Assembly: GCF_900591205.1 (NCBI RefSeq)
Contig: NZ_UUPU01000076.1
Coordinates: forward strand, 39,277 to 103,276
Direction: 5' to 3'
DNA length: 64,000 nucleotides
From: Pseudomonas viridiflava
GTDB lineage: Bacteria; Pseudomonadota; Gammaproteobacteria; Pseudomonadales; Pseudomonadaceae
Positions 16,939-25,850 of the stretch are shown here, piece by piece. Under the pieces are notes generated by a model that saw nothing but the letters and a program-made list of their open reading frames with translations, was not told the DNA's origin and ran no database searches. Made by a program: the position numbers and the translations under genes. Positions within the stretch are counted from its first letter, which is position 1. Each line of letters begins with the position of its first letter.

Positions 16939-18951
16939 ATGGAAATCGTTACCGAGTTTGCCTACAAGGTCCGTGAAATCGAGCATTGCCTGATCCCCCT
17001 CAAGGACGGCACCCAATTGGCCGCACGCATCTGGCTGCCGGAAGTCGCGGGTTTGCAGGCGACCTTCCCGGCGATCCTGGAATACCTGCCGTACCGCAAA
17101 CGCGACGGCACGGCGGTGCGCGACGCGCTGACCCATCCATGGATGGCCGGGCAGGGCTATGTGTGTGTGCGTGTGGACATGCGCGGTAATGGCGAATCCC
17201 AAGGCTTGATGGCTGACGAATACCTGCTGCAGGAACAGGACGACGCCCTCGAAGTGATCGACTGGCTGTGCCGGCAGGCGTGGTGTGATGGCAATGTCGG
17301 CATGATGGGCATCTCCTGGGGCGGCTTCAACGGCCTGCAAGTCGCGGCGCGCCAGCCTGAGGCGTTGAAGGCGATCATCACGCTGTGCTCCACCGATGAC
17401 CGTTTTGCCGATGACATCCACTACAAGGGCGGCAACCTGCTGATGGAGAACTTCGGCTGGGCGGCGACCATGCTCAATTTCAGCGCGGCGGTGCCCGACC
17501 CGATGCTGGTGGGTGACGATTGGAAAACCCTCTGGCACCAACGCCTGGAGGCCATGCCGCTGCTTGCCGAGACCTGGCTTAAACACCAGACCCGCGATGA
17601 CTACTGGCGCCACGGTTCGGTCTGCGAGGATTACTCGAAGATCAAGGCCGCGGTCTACGCCGTAGGCGGCTGGGGCGATGCCTACCGCAACACCGTGTCG
17701 CGCCTGATGGAACACTTGCCGGGGCCGAAGAAGGCCATGATCGGCCCGTGGATTCACAAGTACCCGCATTTCGCCGTGCCCAATCCGGCCATCGGCTTCC
17801 TGCAAGAAGCCAAACGCTGGTGGGACCACTGGCTGAAGGGCATCGACAATGGGGTGATGGACGACGCAGCCTGCACTTTTTACCTACAGGATGTTCTGCC
17901 GCCCAAGGGCAGTTACGCCGAGCGCCCAGGCAGTTGGGTACAGACATCGGGGTGGCCGGACCCGCAGGTGCAGTGGACTGATTTCAGCCTCGACGAGCGT
18001 GGCCTCAACCCTGGCAACCAAGCGTTGGCCCAGCCGCGCAGCATCTGCTCGCCACTGACCACCGGCCTGCACCAGGGCGAGTATTGCGCCATCTGGTTTG
18101 GCCCGGACGGCCCGACGGACCAGCGCCGCGATGACGCCCACTCGCTGTGCTTCGATTCCCAACCGCTGACCGAACCCTTGGCGCTGTTGGGCGATGCGCG
18201 CCTCAAGCTGCGCCTGGCCAGCGACACTACGTGCGGCCAATTGGTGGCGCGCCTGAATGCGGTGGCGCCGGATGGGCAGGTCACGCAGATCAGTTACGGC
18301 GTGCTGAATCTCACTCTTCGCGAGGACTTTTCCTACGTAACGCCCGTGGTCCCGGGTGCGGCGATGGAGGTTGCTTTAAACCTCGACCATATCGGTATGC
18401 GCCTGCCGGTCGGCTACCGTTTGCGCCTGGCCTTGAGTACTGCGAGTTTCCCGCTGCTGTGGCCCAGCCGCGAGCTGACCACCCTGACCTTGCTGCCAAG
18501 CCTGCAAAGCCTGCAGCTGCCGGTCTTCACCGGTGACGCGGTGGACTGCCCGTTCGAGGCGCCGCAATCGGCAACCCCGGCGGCCCTGGAAATCCTGCGC
18601 GCCGCCGCGCCCAAACGCACGTTGATTGAAGACGTAGGCAGTGGCGAAGTGTGCGTGACAATCGAGGACGACCTGGGCGCGATGCGTTTTACCGATCACG
18701 GCCTGTCGGTGGACCAGCGTTGCACCGAGCAATACCGCACCTTGCCCTGGGACCCGCTGTCGACCCGCGCCGATATCCAGTGGCACTACCGTGTGGGCCG
18801 CGAGGCATGGGCCGTGGAGGTGGAAAGCCGGTTGAGCGTGCAGGCCGACGCCGAGTGGTTCTACGTGGAGGCGGAGCAGACGGCCTGGGAAAATGGCCAG
18901 CTCGAACACCGTCGGCAATGGAGCAAGCGCGTGGCAAGGGTCGCGCTGTGA
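16939..18951 (+). CDS. CocE/NonD-family hydrolase (X-Pro dipeptidyl-peptidase-like)
   Basis: A cytoplasmic protein of 670 residues with no signal peptide. The N-terminal alpha/beta-hydrolase domain begins with the family's IPLKDGTQLAARIWLP-like strand (here LIPLKDGTQLAARIWLP). The nucleophile elbow is GISWGGFNGLQVA near residue 130. The C-terminal jelly-roll is typical of cocaine esterase and S15 peptidases. The ATG at 16939 is chosen for the GGAG seven bases upstream. It lies 88 bases after the BCCT gene. It probably cleaves an ester or amide imported by that transporter; this is inferred from context. Confidence 0.82.
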   Translation: MEIVTEFAYKVREIEHCLIPLKDGTQLAARIWLPEVAGLQATFPAILEYLPYRKRDGTAVRDALTHPWMAGQGYVCVRVDMRGNGESQGLMADEYLLQEQDDALEVIDWLCRQAWCDGNVGMMGISWGGFNGLQVAARQPEALKAIITLCSTDDRFADDIHYKGGNLLMENFGWAATMLNFSAAVPDPMLVGDDWKTLWHQRLEAMPLLAETWLKHQTRDDYWRHGSVCEDYSKIKAAVYAVGGWGDAYRNTVSRLMEHLPGPKKAMIGPWIHKYPHFAVPNPAIGFLQEAKRWWDHWLKGIDNGVMDDAACTFYLQDVLPPKGSYAERPGSWVQTSGWPDPQVQWTDFSLDERGLNPGNQALAQPRSICSPLTTGLHQGEYCAIWFGPDGPTDQRRDDAHSLCFDSQPLTEPLALLGDARLKLRLASDTTCGQLVARLNAVAPDGQVTQISYGVLNLTLREDFSYVTPVVPGAAMEVALNLDHIGMRLPVGYRLRLALSTASFPLLWPSRELTTLTLLPSLQSLQLPVFTGDAVDCPFEAPQSATPAALEILRAAAPKRTLIEDVGSGEVCVTIEDDLGAMRFTDHGLSVDQRCTEQYRTLPWDPLSTRADIQWHYRVGREAWAVEVESRLSVQADAEWFYVEAEQTAWENGQLEHRRQWSKRVARVAL

Positions 18952-19022
18952 GTGAGCAACTGGCAGGATGCTTGCCAACGTGATCTCTGCGGGCCAGGTC
19001 AAACCCTGGCCCGTTTCTGCCA

Positions 19023-19955
19023 ATGGACCTGCTCATGTCGCGCCGAAATGTCGATCTTCCTCCTCTCAACTGCCTGCAGACCTTCGAAGCGGCCGCCCGC
19101 CATTTGAGCTTTACCCAGGCCGCCCAGGAACTGAACCTGACGCAAAGCGCGGTCAGCCGGCAGGTCAAGCGCCTGGAAGAAGACCTCGCCCGCCCGCTGT
19201 TTTACCGGCTGGCCCAGGGGCTGAGCCTGACGCCGGCGGGGGTGCGCTACTTTCGCACCATCCAGCGCCTGTTGCGTGAGCTGGACCGCGAGTCCGCCGA
19301 ATTGCGCCGCCGTGGTGCCGATCGCCAGTTGACCCTGGCCAGCACGCCCACCATCAGCTCCATCTGGCTCGCCGGCCTGCTGCCGCAATTCCAGCACGAG
19401 CACCCGGACCTGGATATCCGCATCCTGTGCAGCGAAAGCCCCAGCCACCTGGATGTCAACGAATACGACCTGGGCCTGTTCTATCACCTGGATGAGCTGC
19501 CGCCGCCCCACGGCCTGGAGCTGTCGCCGGTGTTTGACAGCGAGCAGGTGATCACCGTGTGCAGCCCCGGCTATATCGAGCGCCATGGCCCGATTCGCGA
19601 CCTGCAACACCTGCTGTTCGCCCATACCTTGCTGATCGTCGAGGACCACTACCACGACTGGCTGACCTGGACCGACTGGTTTGCCGACGCAGGCCAGCAC
19701 TACCACACCCCGCGTCATGCCTTGCGCACCAACAGCTATCAACTGTTGATGCAGTCGGCGGTCATGGGGCACGGCGTCGCCCTCGGCTGGAAGAGCCTGC
19801 TGGAGGGCGAGCTGGCCAGCGGGCGCCTGCAACTGGCCTTGCCCCATACCATGCACAGCCGGGGCCGCCTGCACCTGATGCAGCCCCATCACCGCAACCC
19901 GCCGTCGGCGGCACGCAGTTTTCGCCAATGGTTGCTGGCCCAGGCCAGCCGCTGA
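19023..19955 (+). CDS. LysR-family regulator (GcvA-like)
   Basis: A regulator of 310 residues. The N-terminal winged HTH (LNCLQTFEAAARHLSFTQAA, then QSAVSRQVKRLEE) resembles GcvA/AmpR-type proteins, and an effector domain follows. An alternative start at 19035 (MSRRNV) is possible; neither ATG has a strong ribosome-binding site. It lies downstream of the BCCT and hydrolase genes on the same strand and likely controls that cluster. Confidence 0.85.
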   Translation: MDLLMSRRNVDLPPLNCLQTFEAAARHLSFTQAAQELNLTQSAVSRQVKRLEEDLARPLFYRLAQGLSLTPAGVRYFRTIQRLLRELDRESAELRRRGADRQLTLASTPTISSIWLAGLLPQFQHEHPDLDIRILCSESPSHLDVNEYDLGLFYHLDELPPPHGLELSPVFDSEQVITVCSPGYIERHGPIRDLQHLLFAHTLLIVEDHYHDWLTWTDWFADAGQHYHTPRHALRTNSYQLLMQSAVMGHGVALGWKSLLEGELASGRLQLALPHTMHSRGRLHLMQPHHRNPPSAARSFRQWLLAQASR

Positions 19956-19984
19956 ACAGCTCTCTCTAACCGTCGATTGCCACC

Positions 19985-21265
19985 ATGAACCTGACTTTCC
20001 TGACCTTCCCCGCGCTGTACAGCGCGACCATTCTGATGCTGACCGGCAACGGGCTGTTCTTCAGTTTTATCGGCCTGCGCCTGAGCAGCCAGGGCATCAA
20101 CGAGGTGTGGATCGGCGCCCTCACGGCGGCGTACTACGGCGGCATGGTCTGCGGGGCCAAGTTCGGTCACTGCATGATTGCCGGCGTCGGGCACGTGCGC
20201 TCGTATGTGGCCTGCGCCGGGGTCGCCACCATCATTGTGTTGCTGCATGTGCTGTTTGAGCAGTTGGAGTTCTGGCTGGCGCTGCGGTTTGTGATGGGCC
20301 TGGTAATGATGAACCAGTACATGGTCATCGAAAGCTGGCTGAACGAGCAGGCGGAAAACAACCAGCGCGGTGCGGTCTTTGCCGGCTATATGGTGGCGGT
20401 GTCCCTGGGCTTGATGCTGGGGCAAGGCGTGTTGATCTGGCGCCCGGAGCTGGATTTCAAACCGCTGATCATCGTCGCGATCTGCTTTGCGGCCTGCCTG
20501 CTGCCGGTGACCATGACCAAGCGCCTGCACCCGGCCAAGCTGGTGGCGGCGCCGCTGGAAGTCGGGTTTTTCTGGCAGCGTGTACCTCAGGCGCTGACCA
20601 CCGTGTTTGTCACCGGCCTGATGATCGGCGCGTTTTACGCCCTGGCTCCGGTGTTCGCCACGCGCAACGGCTTGAGCACTGCCCAGGCGAGTACGTTTGT
20701 TGCGGTGTCGATCTTTGCCGGGCTGTGTGGCCAATGGCCGATCGGCTGGCTGTCGGACCGCATCGACCGCTCCCGGCTGATTCGCGCCTGCGCCGTGGCC
20801 CTGGGGCTGCTGGTGATTCCGCTGTGGGGGCTGGTGCAACTGCCGTATGCCTGGCTGCTGGTGTTCGGCTTTCTCAGCGGTTTGCTGCTGTTCACCCTGT
20901 ACCCCTTGGCGGTGGCGCTGGCCAACGACAACGTCGAACAACCGCGGCGCGTGCCGTTGAGCGCGATGATGCTCGCCACCCACGGCATCGGTGCCAGCCT
21001 GGGGCCGATGCTCAGCGGCGCGCTGATGAACAGCTACGGTCATGGCGCCTTCTACATGCTGTTCTCGGCCTGTGCGCTGCTGCTGATCTGGCGTGTGCAG
21101 CCCAAAAAAGTCACGGGCGAATACCGGGTCGAAGGGGCGCCGCTGCACCACGTCGCCATGCCCGAACACCCGATGGGGGGCATGGCCGTGGTGCTCGATC
21201 CACGGGTGGACGAAATCCCCGAAGAACTGGTGATCAACGACCCGGCGCCCGAGGGCAAGCCATGA
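19985..21265 (+). CDS. MFS transporter (YcaD-like)
   Basis: A membrane protein of 426 residues with 12 predicted helices, starting FPALYSATILMLTGNGLFFS. It resembles the YcaD branch of small-molecule MFS carriers. The cytoplasmic C-terminal tail of about 45 residues is acidic and lacks hydrophobic segments. It follows the LysR gene by 29 bases and may be part of the same cluster as the BCCT transporter. Substrate unknown. Confidence 0.82.
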   Translation: MNLTFLTFPALYSATILMLTGNGLFFSFIGLRLSSQGINEVWIGALTAAYYGGMVCGAKFGHCMIAGVGHVRSYVACAGVATIIVLLHVLFEQLEFWLALRFVMGLVMMNQYMVIESWLNEQAENNQRGAVFAGYMVAVSLGLMLGQGVLIWRPELDFKPLIIVAICFAACLLPVTMTKRLHPAKLVAAPLEVGFFWQRVPQALTTVFVTGLMIGAFYALAPVFATRNGLSTAQASTFVAVSIFAGLCGQWPIGWLSDRIDRSRLIRACAVALGLLVIPLWGLVQLPYAWLLVFGFLSGLLLFTLYPLAVALANDNVEQPRRVPLSAMMLATHGIGASLGPMLSGALMNSYGHGAFYMLFSACALLLIWRVQPKKVTGEYRVEGAPLHHVAMPEHPMGGMAVVLDPRVDEIPEELVINDPAPEGKP

Positions 21266-21268
21266 CGG

Positions 21269-21388
21269 CTATTTGTTGGCTTTTTTCTTGCGCGGCTGGC
21301 GCGTGGCCAGGTGCTCGAAGTAAAACGAGGCGGTGCCGAACACGGCGATTATGGTCAGTACGAGCATGCCGAGGGTTGAGCTTTCCAC
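21269..21388 (-). CDS. Small single-pass membrane protein (hypothetical)
   Basis: A 39-residue protein starting at GTG with AGGAAG six bases upstream. It has one hydrophobic helix (TLGMLVLTIIAVFGTASFYF) and a very basic C-terminus (RQPRKKKANK), so it should sit N-out/C-in. It converges on the MFS gene with a gap of three bases. Longer in-frame starts have no ribosome-binding site. I do not recognise a family. Confidence 0.5.
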   Translation of the reverse strand: MESSTLGMLVLTIIAVFGTASFYFEHLATRQPRKKKANK

Positions 21389-21496
21389 GGTGACTTCCTG
21401 CGTGATGGGGTAGGCATTCACGGTAGAGGCGCGGCGAAAGCGGCTCAATAGGCCCGACGCAAACCTTACGGCGCCGGGCCCATTGTTACGCACTCT

Positions 21497-22663
21497 TTAC
21501 GGGGCGTTGCGGCTGTGACGGTAATCGCTGACCGCTTCGTACACCGCTTTGCGCAAGCGGTTGATGCCGCCGATGGGACGATGCTCGGCGACGCCGAACC
21601 AGGGGTTGAACGACTGGTTGTCGCACGCCAGGTTCTGTTCGGGCGTGTCGAAGTCCTGCGCCGGGATGCGTACCTTGGCGACTGTTTCAAATGGCGCATC
21701 GCTGTCTTTCCATTCGATGCTGGTGTCTTCGATCGGCATGAATTTCTGCGGATTCTGCCGCTGGATCTGCAACACGAAACACGCAGGTACTCGGTCGCTG
21801 GACAACTGTTGGCTCAAGGCGCTGCGCAGGAAGTTCGGCAGGTCCTGATTCTGTTTGGGCAGCACGTATTCCGGGCAGCTCTGTGGGTCAGGCGCGACAC
21901 GGAATTTGGCATTGGCTGCGCCAAACTTGTAGGGCGATACCGAAAAGTAGGTAGTCTGCGTCGGGCTTGCCGGCGCTGGCGCGAGGGTCGCCAAGGCGAT
22001 AAACAAGTGGCGCACCTGCCAGCTGCGTGGGTCGAGCGTGGGGAAGAATGCCAGGACTTTCTTGCCATCCGCTTGTGCGCCGATATTTTGCGCATATTCC
22101 GCCACATCGCTGACGAAGAAGTTCGGGTGGCTGAACATCACGAAATCTTGCTCGGTGCGCGCTTGCTGGTCGGCCAGCAGCTGTTTGCCCGGCACGTCGA
22201 GCAGCTTGAGCGCCATGCCCCGCGCATCACGGATGCTGTCGAACTGCGGGTAGGCGTTGCCGTTGGACAGCCGTATCAGCGCCGGCCAGGTTTTGCCCGG
22301 CTCGGTGAACACGCCCTGGCGCAAGTCCGGGCCCAGGTCCGGCAGCACACTGACTTCGGCCTTTACGCAGCCATGGGCCTTGGCGTGAGCATCGCGCAGG
22401 TAGCGCGTACCTTCGCGGTGTTGGTCCACGATGCGTACCGCCGTCTGGATTATGCCTTGGGTCATCGCCGCTTCACCCGCCGGGATCTGCTCGTTCGGCG
22501 ACACCGGGCCGCTGTGCTGCCAGGCGTACCAGGCAGTGGCGGCCAGCCAGCCGAGCAAGCCCAGGCCGATCAGCCACAGCAGGGTCTTGCCGAGAAACGC
22601 GCCGAGCCGCAGCCAGAGTCGAGCGAGCAGGGAGCGTTGGTTGTATTGGGATCGAATAATCAT
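21497..22663 (-). CDS. Membrane-anchored catalase-family protein
   Basis: A protein of 388 residues with an N-terminal membrane helix (about residues 25-50) and then a reduced catalase fold. It shows RDAHAKAHGCVKAEVSVL around the distal His, LIRLSNGNAYPQFDSIRDARGMALKLL, and the DFVMFSHPNFFVSD segment. It is shorter than true catalases (about 480 aa or more), like the SrpA/KatA-related peroxidases. It overlaps the upstream di-haem peroxidase gene by four bases, so the two are made together, probably for periplasmic peroxide or lipid-peroxide handling. Confidence 0.78.
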   Translation of the reverse strand: MIIRSQYNQRSLLARLWLRLGAFLGKTLLWLIGLGLLGWLAATAWYAWQHSGPVSPNEQIPAGEAAMTQGIIQTAVRIVDQHREGTRYLRDAHAKAHGCVKAEVSVLPDLGPDLRQGVFTEPGKTWPALIRLSNGNAYPQFDSIRDARGMALKLLDVPGKQLLADQQARTEQDFVMFSHPNFFVSDVAEYAQNIGAQADGKKVLAFFPTLDPRSWQVRHLFIALATLAPAPASPTQTTYFSVSPYKFGAANAKFRVAPDPQSCPEYVLPKQNQDLPNFLRSALSQQLSSDRVPACFVLQIQRQNPQKFMPIEDTSIEWKDSDAPFETVAKVRIPAQDFDTPEQNLACDNQSFNPWFGVAEHRPIGGINRLRKAVYEAVSDYRHSRNAP

Positions 22664-24468
22664 GGCAGTTGTTGCTCCAGCGGGCCGCCCAGCACTTTGA
22701 GGTATTCCAGCAGCGCCCAGCGTTCCTGCGGCAGCAGGCCACGGCCGATGACGCCGTCGCCACGTTTGCCGGCACGGAATTCGTGGCCGCTGTTGTGGTT
22801 GCCGGTGATTTTGGTATCGAACAGGAAGGCATTCTTGAACCCCTGGGTTTCAAAGCCCAGGTGGCGCGGGTCGTAGTTGAAGGTGCCTTTATAGAAGGTG
22901 GTGCTGCGCTCGTCCTGGGGCGAGAGCAACTGGTAAATCGTCGGCACCGAACCGTTATGCAGGAACGGCGGGGTCGCCCACACGCCGGCCAGTGGGCGTG
23001 CCTTGTAGGCCCGCAACTCGCGCACGCCGATCGGCAGGCCGTAGCCATCCAGTCGCGGGCGTTCGGCCGGGGTGACCCCGGCGGCGCGGTAGGCGTGGTC
23101 TTCGACAAAAGCCGTGACGTAGGCCAGGCCCTTGGCCACGGAGACGTTTTTCAGGTCCAGGGGCTCGGTCGGCGTCGGGTGCAGTTCGACATTCAGCTTG
23201 GCCAGCTCCGCCGGGTCCCATTGCAAGGCGCTGAGGTCGTAGCGTCGGTCGGCAATGTTGCTGGCGGTGCCGGGGTCGGTGCCGATGTAGTCCACCGGCA
23301 GCATTTTGAGCTGCTGCACCGGGCGGCCGCCGTCCTGGGTAATGCTGGGCACATGGCAGCCGGCGCAATTCTCGGCGAACAGCGCGCGGCCTTGGGCGGC
23401 CAGCGGCTTGTCGATGGCGCCGAACAGGTCCTCCGGCCAGGTGGGGGGCTTGAGGCGTTGCAGGGTTTCTTCGATCCGGTTGAGGTCGCGCACCCGTACG
23501 CTGGACGGGTAGCGCGCAGCGCCCTGAAGCGGCTGGCCGGTACTGTCGAAGAAGGTCAGGGTCGCACCCACACCGAGTGCTTCGCCGATATTGCGTGCCA
23601 TCGGTTGCTGGGCCGAGCCGTTCCATTGCACCCAGTCGAAGGTCCAGATATCCCACAGCTGCGGGTAGTCCACCGGTGCATTGGCGACGCGGTAGTTATC
23701 CGGGGAAATCGCGTCGCCGAAGCTGGCATTGGCGATGCGGCCAAACGCGTCGGTGCGGCCCGGGCCTTCTTCGGTGGGGTAGAGGCCGCGATGGGTGTCG
23801 TTCCAGGCGACGCTGAGGAACGTGTTCAGCGACTGCTTGAAGTCCTGGCGCAGTTGGCTGTGCCGGGCCTCGTACTGATCCCCCAGGACCTTGCGCGCAA
23901 AGCGCTCGAATTTCCAGGGGTTGTAATACGTCGCGGCGAGGCTGGCGACCAGCGCCTGGCCGAAACTGCCGCCGCGCAGGGTTGGTACGCTGGACGGCAG
24001 CACGTGCTGGGCCGAGCCGCCGTCGATGCGCAGGGCCTGGCCCTTGAAGTGCAGCTCGCCGGTGTGACAGGCGGCGCAGGTGATATCCAGGTACTCGACG
24101 GGGCTGTCGGCATTCTTGTGCCGGGCGAAACCCACGGGCAGGTTGCCGGGGTTTTGCGCAGTGGGCACCTGCCTGGGGTCGATCAGAAAGCCGAAGCGCG
24201 CCAGGTACTCCGGCGCGGCAAAGCGTTGCTCGGAAAACGGCAGTTCCAGGGCAGTGAACCAATCGTAGTGCAGGCCCTTTACCTGGGTGCCCTGGGGCGT
24301 GAAGTAATAGGTCTGGCGGTCGGCGGCGCTCCATTGATCCTGGTAGTGCACTTGCTCCACGGGCACGTAGTCCGGGAGTTTGGGGTTGGCGGTGTAGTAG
24401 AGCACCACCGCCAGGATCAGACCGAAAATGACGAATATCGTCAATAAAGCACGGGAAAAAATGCGCAA
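22660..24468 (-). CDS. Di-haem cytochrome c peroxidase-like protein
   Basis: A protein of 602 residues with an N-terminal signal or anchor helix (about 5-27). It has two CXXCH haem c sites, CAACH (in DITCAACHTGELH) and CAGCH (in ENCAGCHVPS). It is much longer than classical MauG/CcpA proteins (about 350 aa) and belongs to the di-haem peroxidase relatives found next to small catalases. It is periplasmic, anchored to the inner membrane. It leads the two-gene operon. The electron donor and substrate are unknown. Confidence 0.82.
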   Translation of the reverse strand: MRIFSRALLTIFVIFGLILAVVLYYTANPKLPDYVPVEQVHYQDQWSAADRQTYYFTPQGTQVKGLHYDWFTALELPFSEQRFAAPEYLARFGFLIDPRQVPTAQNPGNLPVGFARHKNADSPVEYLDITCAACHTGELHFKGQALRIDGGSAQHVLPSSVPTLRGGSFGQALVASLAATYYNPWKFERFARKVLGDQYEARHSQLRQDFKQSLNTFLSVAWNDTHRGLYPTEEGPGRTDAFGRIANASFGDAISPDNYRVANAPVDYPQLWDIWTFDWVQWNGSAQQPMARNIGEALGVGATLTFFDSTGQPLQGAARYPSSVRVRDLNRIEETLQRLKPPTWPEDLFGAIDKPLAAQGRALFAENCAGCHVPSITQDGGRPVQQLKMLPVDYIGTDPGTASNIADRRYDLSALQWDPAELAKLNVELHPTPTEPLDLKNVSVAKGLAYVTAFVEDHAYRAAGVTPAERPRLDGYGLPIGVRELRAYKARPLAGVWATPPFLHNGSVPTIYQLLSPQDERSTTFYKGTFNYDPRHLGFETQGFKNAFLFDTKITGNHNSGHEFRAGKRGDGVIGRGLLPQERWALLEYLKVLGGPLEQQLP

Positions 24469-24714
24469 GATAACTATCCTTGTCCAGTTGTGGCTTTCTT
24501 ATGCCATTGAGCTGCAGGTGCGGCAAGTGGCCAGCAGTCTGCATACACGCGGTCCGCGATCCATCGCGGACCGCCATAATGAATGAAAATGCTTTTAAAC
24601 ACGTGAACTTATCGGAAGTTTCCTGCTCACATGCCGGTAGCCATTGGTCGTGGCCGCCTGATAAGCTCGCGACTTTATTCGAATGCCCTTTTGGCGCATG
24701 AACAAGGAAATAGC

Positions 24715-25455
24715 ATGAAACAGCATCGGTTGGCGGCGGCGGTGGCCCTGGTTAGCCTGGTACTTGCGGGTTGTGATTCGCAGACCAGCGTAGAGCTGAA
24801 AACCCCGGCGCAGAAAGCTTCCTACGGTATCGGCCTGAACATGGGCAAAAGCCTTGCCCAGGAAGGCATGGATGACCTGGATTCCAAAGCAGTAGCCCAA
24901 GGCATCGAAGATGCCGTCGGCAAGAAAGAGCAGAAGCTCAAAGACGACGAGCTGGTTGAAGCGTTTGCCGCACTGCAGAAGCGTGCTGAAGAACGCATGA
25001 CCAAAATGAGCGAAGAGTCGGCAGCCGCCGGCAAGAAATTCCTCGAAGACAATGCCAAGAAAGACGGCGTAGTCACCACCGCTTCCGGTCTGCAGTACAA
25101 GATCACCAAGAAAGCCGACGGCCCTCAGCCCAAGCCAACTGACGTGGTAACTGTGCACTACACCGGTAAACTCACCAACGGCACCACCTTTGACAGCTCC
25201 GTGGATCGCGGTAGCCCGATTGACCTGCCGGTCAGCGGCGTGATCCCGGGCTGGGTCGAAGGCTTGCAACTGATGCACGTCGGCGAGAAGGTCGAGCTGT
25301 ACATCCCATCCGACCTGGCCTACGGCGCACAGAGCCCGAGCCCGGCGATTCCAGCCAACTCCGTGCTGGTATTCGACCTGGAACTGCTGGCCATCAAGGA
25401 CCCAGCCAAGGCTGAAGCCCCTGACGCACCTGCTGCACCAGCCGCCAAGAAGTAA
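24715..25455 (+). CDS. FKBP-type peptidyl-prolyl isomerase lipoprotein (FklB/Mip-like)
   Basis: A protein of 246 residues. The signal peptide ends in the lipobox LVLAGC, giving a lipid-anchored Cys20. A helical Mip/FkpA-type dimerisation domain follows (KASYGIGLNMGKSLA onwards). The FKBP domain has VTVHYTGKLTNGTTFDSS and the GWVEGLQLM and PSDLAYG blocks. The tail is rich in Ala and Pro. It catalyses proline isomerisation of envelope proteins. AAGGAAA lies just before the ATG, and a strong terminator follows. Confidence 0.92.
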   Translation: MKQHRLAAAVALVSLVLAGCDSQTSVELKTPAQKASYGIGLNMGKSLAQEGMDDLDSKAVAQGIEDAVGKKEQKLKDDELVEAFAALQKRAEERMTKMSEESAAAGKKFLEDNAKKDGVVTTASGLQYKITKKADGPQPKPTDVVTVHYTGKLTNGTTFDSSVDRGSPIDLPVSGVIPGWVEGLQLMHVGEKVELYIPSDLAYGAQSPSPAIPANSVLVFDLELLAIKDPAKAEAPDAPAAPAAKK

Positions 25456-25472
25456 TCGGCGCCTGAACACAC

Positions 25473-25502
25473 AACGCCCCGTCTCGACGGGGCGTTGTTG
25501 TT
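25473..25502 (+). terminator. Intrinsic terminator of the FKBP gene
   Basis: Perfect 11-base arms AACGCCCCGTC / GACGGGGCGTT around a two-base gap (effective loop larger) are followed by GTTGTTTC. Confidence 0.85.
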
Positions 25503-25552
25503 TCTGCGATTTGTAGGGTTCAAGCGGGAGGGGCCTTGTTCCCATGAGCTGT

Positions 25553-25582
25553 TGTGGCGAGCGGGCAAGCCCGCTCGCCACA
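25553..25582. repeat. REP palindrome (GTGGCGAGCGGGC family)
   Basis: Perfect 13-base arms TGTGGCGAGCGGG / CCCGCTCGCCACA with a four-base loop. It is a single hairpin rather than a two-arm REPIN. Confidence 0.75.
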
Positions 25583-25792
25583 GGGGCATTTGCCAGCTTA
25601 TTGGCACCTGTGCAGATCCGAACGAACGTCCGTAGCGGGAAACAGTCTGATATAAGACTCGAGTACGGGTAGCCGCACATCAGCGCCAAGTCAATGAAAT
25701 CTTGGGTTTTTTTAATGTGCGCAAAAAACGCCCGATCTGACTGCAAGCCTTGTAATCCGTGGCTTTCAGCCAGGAAAATAGGCTCTGTTCAC
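25583..25792. other. Intergenic stretch without a supported gene
   Basis: No convincing coding frame. A weak hairpin CCAAG / CTTGG followed by seven T at 25686-25713 could end a short plus-strand RNA, but no promoter is evident and the stem is only five pairs. The minus-strand frame here is a by-product of the REP sequence. Confidence 0.35.
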
Positions 25793-25823
25793 AAGGTTAT
25801 CCACAATTTGTGTGGATAACCTT
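25793..25823. promoter_or_regulatory. Inverted pair of perfect DnaA boxes
   Basis: The 13-base arms AAGGTTATCCACA and TGTGGATAACCTT are perfect reverse complements with the spacer ATTTG. Each arm contains an exact R1 DnaA box (TTATCCACA), in opposite orientations. It lies 28 bases upstream of the ykvA-like gene, so it may be a DnaA binding or titration site or an operator; as RNA it would form a strong hairpin. Confidence 0.65.
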
Positions 25824-25850
25824 TTATGTCGCCTGGAACTGGAGTGACAA

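Noticed and set aside
25686..25713. Small RNA gene ending at the CCAAG/CTTGG hairpin
   Set aside because: Five-pair stem, ten-base loop and no recognisable promoter; kept only as a remark in the intergenic entry.
24595..25746. 383-residue minus-strand frame opposite the FKBP gene
   Set aside because: Runs through the FKBP gene, its terminator and a REP palindrome in antisense; no domain.
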